A stretch of 64,000 bases of DNA from Rhizophagus clarus (Eukaryota; Glomeromycota; Glomeromycetes; Glomerales; Glomeraceae). Under the pieces are notes generated by a model. That model did no database searches, was not told where the DNA came from, and was given only the letters and a program-made list of their open reading frames with translations. The translations under genes were made by a program, and so were the position numbers. The DNA lies in contig BLAL01000030.1 in the NCBI GenBank assembly GCA_015698045.1, positions 310,001 to 374,000 on the forward strand, read 5' to 3'. Positions 46,722 through 56,347 of this stretch are shown here, in pieces. How positions within the stretch are numbered: the stretch's first letter is position 1; every line of letters starts with the position of its first letter.

Positions 46722-48120
46722 GTGGCTTATCACACGATGGCTAACCAAGCTAAAAAGACTGAAACGTCCCCACAAATGGATGAATATAAAGGATTCATCA
46801 ACCATTTAAACCATCTTTTGATGAAAACTACGAAGAAAAATATTGGATCATATATTACTCATTTTTTAACCTCTTGGCTGGCCATCAAAATAGAACTACA
46901 AGTTATTGCTCGTAAGGTTGACTCTACTATTGAGCTTCCTGATGATATCCATCCCAAAGCACTTTTAAATAACTCAAAAGTGAAATACAATTATATTTCA
47001 AATACTTTTCAAAACAAGCAGATTAAGAAGTTTGTTCAACAATGATGCCAAAATTATACTGATGATCCCAAATTAATGATTGATTCTTTATTAAACAGAA
47101 AACAGCGTGTCATTATTATGGATCGCCTACTTTATCATACCAATAGTCATCAAGAATTAATTACTGATCCTATTAAAATTAGGCGCTTAACTAACAATCA
47201 TTTTCAACATTGTGCTGATGGTCATCATTAATCTATTACTATTCCAGAGAATTGGTTCTCTCAATATGAGCCCTGATCTTATATTAATGAACGTATTTAT
47301 AATCATTTAATACCTAATATCACATTAGACAAATTAATTTTGGCCATTTCCGCTTTACAACTTGAAAAAGCTACTGGACCTTCTGGCATTTCTAATGAAA
47401 TGCTTAAACATTTATCTTCTAATATGTTATCAATTTTTATTAGATTTTTGAATTGTTGTCTTATGCTCAACGATATTCCTCCATCTTGACGTGAAGCCAA
47501 TGTATATCCAATTCCTAAACTGAAAGATTGGGATCGTAATTTGAATAACACACATTCTATTACGTTACTCAATATCACACAGAAACTTCTAGTTCGTATT
47601 CTTAATATGCGACTTGCTAAAATTTTTACTCAATATCATGTTTTATAAGAAAACCAATTTGCTGACCTTCTGGGATCTTTTTACATTTGAACCATTATGT
47701 AACCTTAATGAAATCATCGAAGATGCGAAAGACAACCATAAAGAAATTTGCATACTTTTTCAAGATATGTCCAAAGCGTATGATCGTGTCAATCTATATA
47801 TACTACAGAAAACTATAGAACTCCCCCTTCTTTTCAACCTTTATTTGCAATCTATTTACAAATTGTCGTAATCGAGCTTTCACTGCTATAGGTACTACAG
47901 ATCCTTATAATGTACTTATAGGAATCGACTAAGATGAAGTTATTTCACCTCTTCTCTAGTGTATTTACTATGATCCACTTCTCTGTGAGCTCGAACAACA
48001 AAACCTTGGCTATTCTCTGTCACACTCTTATCAAAAGAAGTGTTTATTCTCAACATCTTATGACTGAATCACTTACTATTTTCTCTTTGGCTTTTATGGA
48101 TGATTCTTCCTAGATTGCTT
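46722..48120 (+). pseudogene. LINE-type retrotransposon reverse transcriptase relic
   Basis: From ATG 46737 a frame runs through DSTIELPDDIHPKALLNNSK, then past stops at 47043 and 47274 into PEN/W-rich linker, LEKATGPSGISNEMLKHLSS (finger region), LNDIPPS, YPIPKLKDWDRNLNNT and ILNMRLAKIF, then after a frame change FEPLCNLNEIIEDA and ILFQDMSKAYDRVN (palm motif A with Asp), then VISPLL, CIYYDPLLCELE and finally FMDDSS (the catalytic x-M-D-D box). This order is that of LINE reverse transcriptases abundant in Rhizophagus-type genomes. There are at least seven stops and two frameshifts. The endonuclease and 3' tail are not seen. The intron-like array lies directly upstream. Confidence 0.8.
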
Positions 48121-48129
48121 CCTCTCAGT

Positions 48130-48285
48130 CTTTATAGGTTGTAAGTTGTAACGTAATTGTTGTAAATTGCAATTACTGTATGTCGTAATTTTCACATAAC
48201 TGATAAAAAAAAAATTGGTGGTGTAATCCGAAACTAGGATTGCAACCAAAATTGTAATCAAGATGTAATCCGAAATGTCGTAACT
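48130..48285. repeat. TTGTAA/TTGCAA-rich repeat
   Basis: Words GTTGTAA, ATTGCAATTAC, TTGTAATC and TGTAATCCGAAA recur about ten times, a degenerate short repeat next to the LINE relic. Confidence 0.5.
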
Positions 48286-48291
48286 ATACTT

Positions 48292-48477
48292 ATGGTCGGA
48301 TTGCTAGAAACTCTATTTGGCACGTATTTGAATCAGTACAATATTAAACCTAGTGATTTGCGCAAAGTTGGCCTGGATATCTTTCTGGCGGACGTAATGG
48401 TTCCCATCGTCAAACGCTACGTTCGATTGGAGCTAGGCACAAGCAGGATCGCGAGACATTATGGTACTGTATTATAA
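48292..48477 (+). CDS. 61-codon ORF of atypical composition
   Basis: This frame is clearly richer in G+C than its neighbours and uses C/G third positions (GTC AAA CGC TAC GTT CGA). The peptide (MVGLLETLFGTYLNQYNIKP and onward to RLELGTSRIARHYGTVL) reads like a fragment of a real protein with an amphipathic C-terminal part. I do not recognise it. It may be a transferred or inserted fragment; no start context or splice sites argue for expression. Confidence 0.25.
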   Translation: MVGLLETLFGTYLNQYNIKPSDLRKVGLDIFLADVMVPIVKRYVRLELGTSRIARHYGTVL

Positions 48478-49554
48478 ATGATAACAAATAATTCACTATC
48501 ACGTAATATTACTTGCAAGTAAACTAGTGTTATTTCCGTAACATAAGTATGACCATCGTGTTTTAAGCACAATCTAGTAGAAATCGTTGGTTTGTCACAA
48601 AATTCGCTAGAATTTTTTATTAATTTTTTCAAGTGATCGTACTATCGTTGGAAACACTTCTCTGTACGCCAACTAGGATTTCCACAAACTGTTTCATCCC
48701 TTTTTAATATGTAAACAAGTTAAATGTTCTATATTAATCACTGACGACAAATCTTAAATACATAGAATTAGTGACGAATATTCTAGTCTATCCAGGGAAA
48801 TAGAAATCTACTGAAGGAAATTACGTTAATTTGACTTCTGCGAAAATCGATCAATGCACATTCCTTAAATCTTTGATGCTATGCAGTTATGTAAAAGACC
48901 AAATAAATGATGATGCTTATTATAAATACTTTGTAATGTTTTTTTTTTTTTCGAATGATCGAATGAAATTTACAGGCAAACGGTATAGTAGAAACAAATT
49001 AGATAATTATGTGGTTCCCTTAGCCAAGCTTAGAAGTTAACAGATTGTTATTATTTGAAAGGATTATACTACTCTATGATGTGTACAATTGAATTATTTT
49101 GCAACGACATTTTCATCTAATCTTCAAACAATAATATGATTAAAAATTGCCATTATTTCTTAATGATAAACATTATCATTGAAGTCACAAAAAGGAAAAA
49201 TGGACCAAAAAATGGACCAAACTAAATGTTTGGTTACAAATTACTAATTTCAATTCACGCTTATCCTAAAAACGGTATAGTAATTTTGAAATTGACGCCA
49301 AGACGATCTATTCGGTATATGTAAATCAGGAGGCGTTTTTTTATTAATTGTGTGATAAACAAAATTATTTTCTTGGCCTTTGTTCGCTAATAAAGGAATC
49401 CGTTGATCAGACACTGTTACTGATAGTCTACTCATTGTTATAAATTTATATTTCTGTTACCACCTTCCGATTGACAACTCTAATTATTTGTCATTAAATA
49501 GATACAGTAAATACGAGATTTATTCTTATAGAGTAATTTGATGCCGACTGCCGA
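48478..49554. other. spacer, no gene
   Basis: A/T-rich; several short frames on both strands have no features worth calling. Confidence 0.4.
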
Positions 49555-49584
49555 GAACTTGTCGGTTGTCGGTTGTCGGCAATT
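49555..49584. repeat. TTGTCGG tandem repeat
   Basis: Three direct CTTGTCGG/GTTGTCGG units of 7-8 bp, part of a slightly GC-richer patch. Confidence 0.5.
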
Positions 49585-49877
49585 AGAAAAATAAAAATAA
49601 ACGAGGATATGAAACATAACTATAGCTTGTAATTACAGTATATGTATATTTTCTGACAAGCCGGCAACCTGTAAGTTGTTATTTCCCGTACATTATGAAA
49701 TCAGTTGTAAAATTTGGCCAGAATTATCATAGCGAAACATAATTTCGGCTGGCATTAAGTTGTGATAGAAATTTTAACGTAAAAAAAATTCCGAATTTAG
49801 TTAAATTTTGGCCAGCGTTAAAAGTTTGACCAGAATTAACATTCAAATTTAACTAATATGAGAATGATGATCATTTT
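49585..49877. other. spacer with TTTGGCCAGAATTA words
   Basis: TTGGCCAGAATTA at about 49717 and TTGGCCAGCGTTAAAA, TGACCAGAATTAACA near 49806-49845 are variants of one word, also found inverted at 41570. No gene. Confidence 0.35.
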
Positions 49878-49944
49878 AACCGGTTAAATATGATTTTTTA
49901 ACCGGTTAACAGATTTCTTAACCGGTTAACCGTCTTAACCGGTT
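49878..49944. promoter_or_regulatory. cluster of four AACCGGTT palindromes
   Basis: AACCGGTT occurs exactly at 49878-49885, 49900-49907, 49920-49927 and 49937-49944, spaced 22, 20 and 17 bp. This is the binding consensus of CP2/Grainyhead transcription factors, which also exist in fungi. The cluster lies about 480 bp upstream of a BTB-TLDc relic. A one-mismatch copy (GACCGGTT, 22043-22050) lies upstream of the paralogue at 22.2 kb. Confidence 0.5.
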
Positions 49945-50176
49945 CCACTCTCTACTTATAAAAGATCAACTTCGAGAAATTCAACTTCGAATCTTTTGAT
50001 AAGATTCGAAACAGTAACGTTAGAATAAAATTTATTGGTGGTTAATATGGTAATCTATTATTTACTTTTTACCAGTACTATACGAGATTGACATTAAATT
50101 TGGTTGCTTAAATAATAAAAGTAAACAAGTTGTAAAACATTTCGTGTAACGTTGTTCACCTATTATTTATTTCCTT

Positions 50177-50207
<31 letters not shown>

Positions 50208-50420
50208 AATTGATTTCAACGAAAATGTAATCCATATAATAGTTATTACTTTTAAATATTTTCCATCATAACACATCGTTTACTTTTTTTTTTTTTTGAC
50301 TTAGAGTTTACATAATTTTATTATAAGAACCCATTTTTTTCTAGAACTTCTTGTTTTTCCCGACTATTTGCGACATGATTTTTTTTAATAAAAATTAAAG
50401 TAAAAATACATTGAAAAATT
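49945..50420. other. spacer upstream of a BTB relic
   Basis: Contains long T homopolymers (about 50170-50208 and 50286-50300) and a TGTAACGTTGTTCACC word (50145-50160) that resembles the start of the 5' motif shared by the BTB-TLDc copies. Confidence 0.35.
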
Positions 50421-51050
50421 ATGGAAAATAATGAAGATTGTTATATTACTATTGAAGTTCGTGATAGTCCGAACGTAAATACATTTCGAGCACATATGAT
50501 TATTTTATATTACTATTCTTTTATGTCGAGTTTTGGTCTCTCAATTAAAGAATGAGAAAAATGATTTGACTTATGTTAATAATTATCAAATATATGTTTG
50601 AAAACTTTTCAAATCATTTTAGAGTAAGTAATTTATATATTTAAATTTTCAAGTAATATAACTTTTCATAAATTTAATTGTAAACTTGTAATTTAGGTAT
50701 GTTTTATAGCGACATTTTTTTTTTTTTTTCATCGAGCGGACAAGGTCAGGTCGAGACTCTTTCAAGAATATTTTGATTGAAAACAATACTTTTTGATGAT
50801 CAGATTCGAAATGCTTTTCCTTCCATAAAGTTTTCAATCGTATATGGGTAAATCTCCTGAGAAAGCGTTTAAATCATCTGATTATACTTCGTCGTTTATC
50901 TTGGATGGATAATGATTTCGAAAAATGGTTGGAGATTCTTTACAATACTGTATACAATTTGGTTAGACTCCTTGATGTAAAAAAGAAGTCGCTCGTATAA
51001 AATTTTTAAACCTAAAGATGAAAGACTAACGAAAATAAGTTTAAAGATTT
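50421..51050 (+). pseudogene. strongly decayed BTB-TLDc relic
   Basis: 50421-50515 codes for a BTB beginning (CYITIEVRDSPNVNTFRAHM). A recognisable exon end and GTAAGT donor at 50623 and an acceptor TTTAG followed by TATGTTTTATAGC at about 50697 mark the family intron. Then 50840-50990 holds scraps of the BACK region (MGKSPEKAFKSSDYTSSF and an NDF-like piece). Frameshifts and deletions are numerous and the TLDc domain is missing. Confidence 0.7.
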
Positions 51051-51164
51051 AGAGGGGGTAGAGGGGGTAGAGATCCTGTATTGAAATTTATTATGACGCA
51101 GAAGATTGTGAAGAAAGGAAAATTTTATAAGGTGTGAAATTTATAATATTATATACAATTTTCC

Positions 51165-51290
51165 ATGTATTGACGAAAATTCTTTGTAAATAAGAACATC
51201 AATATAAAATTACCATATGAGCACGAAATATTTTTACATAAGGACTATCATCAACTTCAATTGTAATATCATACTATTCTTTATCATTTG
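51165..51290 (-). pseudogene. inverted BTB-domain fragment
   Basis: On the minus strand the DNA codes for YDITIEVDDSPYVKIFRAHM then VILY and, after a stop, a CSYLQR piece, clearly the first half of the same BTB domain. It points toward the plus-strand relic 115 bp away, so the two are tail to tail. No other part of the gene is present. Confidence 0.75.
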
Positions 51291-51600
51291 AAATTTTAAA
51301 TATATTTAAATTTACTTTAATTAAATAACTTACAAAAGTTTTTTTTTACGATTATTTTGAATTAAAAAATTTAATAAATAATTCACTATTCTGGTTGGCA
51401 ATTTATTAGCTTTATAAGTTTAGTCATAAAAAATTCTATTATCATATTACTTTTTTGATCGTTCAACAAGGAAATCTATACCTGTCATTTCGTCATTAGT
51501 TTATCTCTCCACTCATTTTTTTTTACATAATTTTATTATGCAATAACGCCAATAACCAAACATTGATCTGTGTCAGATGTCGGCTTACCTATCAGATGAA
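51291..51600. other. spacer, no gene
   Basis: A/T-rich; ends at the left target-site copy of the MITE (TCAGATGAA at 51592-51600). Confidence 0.4.
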
Positions 51601-51853
51601 CGGTAAGACGGAAACATGTAGTGTAGGGTCAACCAACTGCGTAGTGTAGGGTGATATTTAGCGGTGTGTAACATATACACTATTGCAAAAACGTATAAGG
51701 GTGTGAAATAAACACATGTGATAAATAACATCATGGCCCGTGTTATTATAATTTTGGCCAGTTTAACTTATTTATCACATGTATATGGTGTCACATAGGG
51801 TGTCGTACACTACACAACACCACCACCCTACACCACACATTTCCGTATCACTC
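51601..51853. mobile_element. 253-bp MITE with 9-bp target duplication
   Basis: TCAGATGAA flanks both sides (51592-51600 and 51854-51862). The ends are inverted copies: ACGGAAACATGTAGTGTAGG against ACGGAAATGTGTGGTGTAGG, 19 of 22 positions alike. A second, perfect inverted pair, ACATGTGATAAATAA/TTATTTATCACATGT, lies inside (51714-51728 and 51768-51782). No coding capacity. Nine-base duplications are the hallmark of Mutator-like elements, and a MULE transposase relic exists at 4 kb, though no link between the two is shown. Confidence 0.75.
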
Positions 51854-52201
51854 TCAGATGAATTGTACGTGATCAATCGGCATATACACATTTCCTATTA
51901 TAGTATCCCGTCTAAATTATAGTTCGCACAACGATGAAATTCTTCGAGAACCGACAACTAAAAATTGTAGATCAAAATCACTGATAAATATGGATTTCCG
52001 TAATGCTTTAGTTCATATTAGGTTATACTTATTTTAATGTCTTAACAATTTTGTATAGATAATATTGACCAAATTTTCCCGAGATAAATAAACATCAAAG
52101 ATCTAGGACAATTTCCCTATTGTTTCTTTTCTCATTTTTTTTTTTTTTTTGTGTATTGACTTTTATATTTGTTTAGTTACTGTATAAATAATCATTTGTG
52201 C
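51854..52201. other. spacer upstream of a BTB-TLDc copy
   Basis: A/T-rich; nothing recognised apart from the right target-site copy at 51854-51862 and a T-run near 52136-52150. Confidence 0.4.
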
Positions 52202-52223
52202 AACTTTGTTCGAAATTTTTGGC
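52202..52223 (+). promoter_or_regulatory. diverged copy of the shared BTB-TLDc 5' motif
   Basis: AACTTTGTTCGAAAT followed by TTTTGGC, 55 bp before the start codon at 52278, matching the blocks at 22151 and 28464 at most positions. Confidence 0.35.
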
Positions 52224-52277
52224 GTTTTAATTTTTTTATTTTTTTTTTCTTTTTTGTTTTTCAAAAATAATTTAAAT

Positions 52278-53524
52278 ATGTCTGTCCAATTTTTTTCAAA
52301 ATTAAGTCAAAACTACGTTGAAATTTTGGAAAATGATGACGAATATTATGATGTTACTATTGAAGTTGGGGAAGAACCGGACGTAAAAATATTTCGTGCA
52401 CATAAGATTATCTTACGTTATCGTTCTCTTTTTTTCCGACGAGCTTTGGCTTCCAATGATAATAATAAGTTAATTCAGATTAAATTATCAAATATACCAC
52501 CGGAAATCTTGATTTACTGTCGGTAAAATTACTAAGTTTCTTAATAATTAACTTTTAAAATTTATATAAATATATATATATTTATGGAGGAATTTTTTCG
52601 TTCAACGAGTATGATACTTTAGATATTTTTAAAGTTTTAATCGCTGCTGAAGAATTACTTCTTCAAGAATTAGTTGATTATTTACAAACCTATTTTATTG
52701 AAAACAAATCTGAATGGATGGAACAACATTTTATTGAACTTACACATAGAATAAGTTTTAAATCTAATAATTTGATGGAACTTCAACAATTTTGTACAGA
52801 TTTGATGGCTAAATCTCCTGAAAAAATTTTTAAATCTCTTGATTTTACTTCATTATCTGAAAAATCTTTGATTTTACTTATTAAAAGAGATGATTTACAA
52901 ATGAAAGAAGTTGAAGTATGGGAACATGTATTAAAATGGGGTCTTGCAAAACATCAAGACTTCCTTTCAGATCCTGATACTTGGACAGATAATGATTTTA
53001 AAATGATTAGAGATATTTTAAAAAATTGTTTACCATTAATTAGATTTTATAGTTTATCGTCTGAAGAATTTGTAAAAAAAGTTCGTCCATATAGAAAACT
53101 TTTAAATCAAAAATTTTATGAAAATTTATTAAATTCTTATTTAGATCCTAATTATGAACCAGAAAAAGAAAATATTTTACTTCCTAGAAATTTAATTATT
53201 GATGAACTTATTGAAACAAAAATCGTTAATTTAAATATAATTTCAATTATTTCAAGATGGATTGATAAAGTGGACTTTAATAGTAAATTTTCATATTTAA
53301 GAGAATTATATTTACCATATAAATTTGATTTAATATTAAGAGGAAGTCAAGCTGGGTTTGCACCTGAAAAATTTCATAAATTATGTGATAATAAACCAAA
53401 TACTGTTACCTTTATTAAAGTAAGAGGAACTGAAGAGATTTTAGGTGGATATAATCCTTTTATATGGAAAACATATGGTGGTTGGGGTCAATCTTTAGAT
53501 AGTTTTATATTTTCTAGTACATAG
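52278..53524 (+). pseudogene. BTB-BACK-TLDc copy with lost splice site and truncated end
   Basis: Exon 1 starts at 52278 (MSVQFFSKLSQN) and carries the BTB beginning (YDVTIEVGEEPDVKIFRAH). At its end the family's QIIL is replaced by ILIYCR before GTAAAATT. Exon 2 resumes near 52577 (YIYGGIFSFNEYDTLDIFKV), but no AG precedes it within reach, only (TA)n, so the acceptor seems lost. BACK (LILLIKRDDLQMKEVEVWEH) and most of TLDc (GFAPEKFHKLCDNKPNTVTF) follow. The frame stops at 53524 within FIFSST, so about 90 C-terminal TLDc residues are missing compared with the intact copies. Probably non-functional. Confidence 0.75.
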
Positions 53525-54823
53525 CGCATTTTATTTACTACACAATATAGCTATAATTAAAATATGATTTTATAAATGTTTTACTATTCAATATTCAATA
53601 AGGGGTATGATATAAAAATTAGTTGTACAGTATTAATAAAATATATGAAGTACAAAAAAGAATATACCATGAAAATGGGATTGATCCATTCTATTAGTTC
53701 CGGATTTGTCCGTTAACAATTTTTGTTTAAATCGATTATCATATGTACAGTACAAAATAGAAAAGAATTATTTTTTGCTAAAAGTTCTAAAAACATAGCG
53801 ATCGAAATTTTTCATTTCAAAAAAAATATTGTCGGAAAAATAGAAAATTTAATCTGTTTATATGTTATGATGAACTTAAAAGTAAAGAATGAGCTACAAC
53901 TCTATAATAAAGCTGAATAACAACATGCCTAAATTATAATAACAATGTATTGTAAATGCGTCTGTTATGACTTATGACCTATAATTTTTCAAATTATATA
54001 TTAATTATCTAATAATTCATTTGTGCTTCGAATATAATAATTTATAATTTATCCTGCTAAAAATTTGATTTTACATAATTAGGGTTATGAGCGAAAAAAA
54101 TAAAGTATTATTACATGCCATGTCGCATCATTCCGATTATTTTATCACAAAATTAATAATTCGCACACAAATTTTTACGTTTCATAAGTTTACTATTGTA
54201 TTTCACTTCTCAGGCATATAATGTCTTCCATTTCCGATAAACATTTATAATATATATTACAACTAGTTTACTCCGCTTTTTTATATAATGCCTTTTTTTT
54301 TCTTGAGATTTTTTTTTAAATCCTATATTAATTAAAACTTATGAATATATACTAAAATGAATAATTGTAAAAATTATCTTCATTAATGCTAAATAAATAA
54401 TCTTAACGAAATATTACTTAAAATAAAACGAATTACTTTAAAAATTAAAAGGACGGAACGGAACGTTGATAACCATTTTTAGTAAAAATAAATAATATTT
54501 ATTCGTCATAATTAAAAAGGTAAAATTAAATGACGAACAAATTGATTCGATAAATTTATTTCATTTTAATTCAATAAAAAAAATTTAAATCAAAATAAAA
54601 TATTTTTAAAGAATTATTTTTGGTAAAAAAATAAAAAAAAAAAATACGTATCTTTATTTAATTGACTAAAATGAGTAAATTCGAACTAATTCGGTTTAAT
54701 CCATAAATGAATTCGTAATATTTGTAATAGGATTTGTAATACAATAAATAGTACTACATATTCGGTCGATCATGTAGTAAATAGAAATTTTTTTTCTTTT
54801 CCATTGTAAATTAAAAATTCAAA
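53525..54823. other. spacer, no gene
   Basis: A/T-rich. A 65-codon frame at 53723-53920 has Lys/Asn/Ile-rich composition and no features. I found no trace of the missing TLDc end here. Confidence 0.4.
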
Positions 54824-56347
54824 ATGTCTGTTCAATTTTTTTCAAAATTAAGTCAAAATTATATTGAAATTTTAGAGGATGATGAACATTACGATGTTAC
54901 TATTGAAGTTGGTGAGGATCCGAATGTAAAAATATTTCGAGCGCACATGATTATTCTGTGTCATCGTTCTTCATTTTTACGACAAACTTTAACTTTAAAT
55001 AAAAAAAATAATAATGGTGTCTTAAATAATATCAAGTTATCAAATGTTTCACCGGAAGCCTTTCAAATTATTTTAAGGTAAAGAAATATATATTAATTAA
55101 TTTAATAAAATTATATTTATAACCGACTTTACTTATTAAAATATAGGTACATTTATGGTGGTATTTTTTCATCAAATGGACGAGACACTTTAGATATTTT
55201 TAACGTTTTAATAGCAGCAGATGAATTACTTTTAAACGAATTAGTTGATTATTTACAAAAATATTTTATTGAAAACAAAACTGAATGGATGGAACAAAAT
55301 TTTGAACTTACACTTCGAATAAGTTTTAAATCTAATTATTTATTTGAAATTCAACAATTTTGTACAGATTTGATGGTAAAATATCCAGAAAAAATGTTTA
55401 AAACGCTTGATTTTGAGTCGATACCCGAAAAATCTTTAATTTCACTTATTAAAAGAGATGATTTACAAATGAAAGAAATTGAAGTTTGGAAATATGTATT
55501 GAAATGGGGTCTAGCGCAATGTAAAATACATAATTCTAAACCTGATACTTGGAAAGATAATGATTTCAAAACGATTAGAAATATTTTAAAGGACTGTCTA
55601 CCTTTAATCAGATTTTATAGTTTATCTTCTGAAGAATTTGTAAAAAAAGTTCGTCCGTATAAAAAACTTTTAAATAAAGAAATTTATGATGAGGTATTAA
55701 GATCTTATTTGGAATCTAATCATGAACCAGGAGATAATATTTTACTTCCTAGATATAAAATTATTGATAATATTATTATATCAAATATTGTTAATTTAAA
55801 TATAATATCAACTATTTCAAGATGGATTGATAAAGTGGATTTTAATAGCAATTTTTCATATTTAAGAGAATTATATTTACCGTATAAATTTGTATTATTA
55901 TTAAGAGGTAGTCGAGATGGATTTAGTCCTAGAAAATTTCATGAATTATGTGATAATAAACCTAATACTATTGTATTTATTAAAGTAAAAGGAACAGGAG
56001 AAATTTTAGGTGGTCATAATCCTTCAATATGGAGATCCTCTGGTGGTTGGAATCAATCTTATTATAGTTTTATATTTTCTTTTAAGGATAAAGATAATAT
56101 TAAAGATTCAATTTTAAGTCGTATAAAGATTATAGATAAAGCATTATATTATTATGATTTTTGTGGTCCTTCATTTGGTGGTTCTGATCTTAGTTTATCA
56201 GTTTGTCGTTTTAATTTTAGAGCAAATCCATCAAAAGAATATGATGATAATATATGTAAACAATTTAATTATGAGAAAAGTATAAGAGATACTGAAGATC
56301 ACTTTTGTATAGAAGATTATGAAGTATTTCAAATTAGAAGAAAATAG
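54824..56347 (+). CDS. BTB-BACK-TLDc domain protein (intact)
   Basis: Exon 1 is 54824-55077 and exon 2 is 55147-56347 over a 69-bp intron in phase 2; 484 residues. BTB (YDVTIEVGEDPNVKIFRAHM, then ILR-YIYGGIF across the junction), BACK (LISLIKRDDLQMKEIEVWKY and KDCLPLIRFYSLSSEEF) and TLDc (SRWIDKVDFNSNF, GFSPRKFHELCDNKPNTIVF, ILGGHNPSIWRSS, CGPSFGGSDL, ending EDYEVFQIRRK). Start chosen at the family MSVQFFSKLSQN, preceded by an A-rich TTCAAA. Likely a Cullin-3 ubiquitin-ligase adaptor by family. The shared 5' motif of the other copies is not seen here, so its promoter differs. No breaks. Confidence 0.92.
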
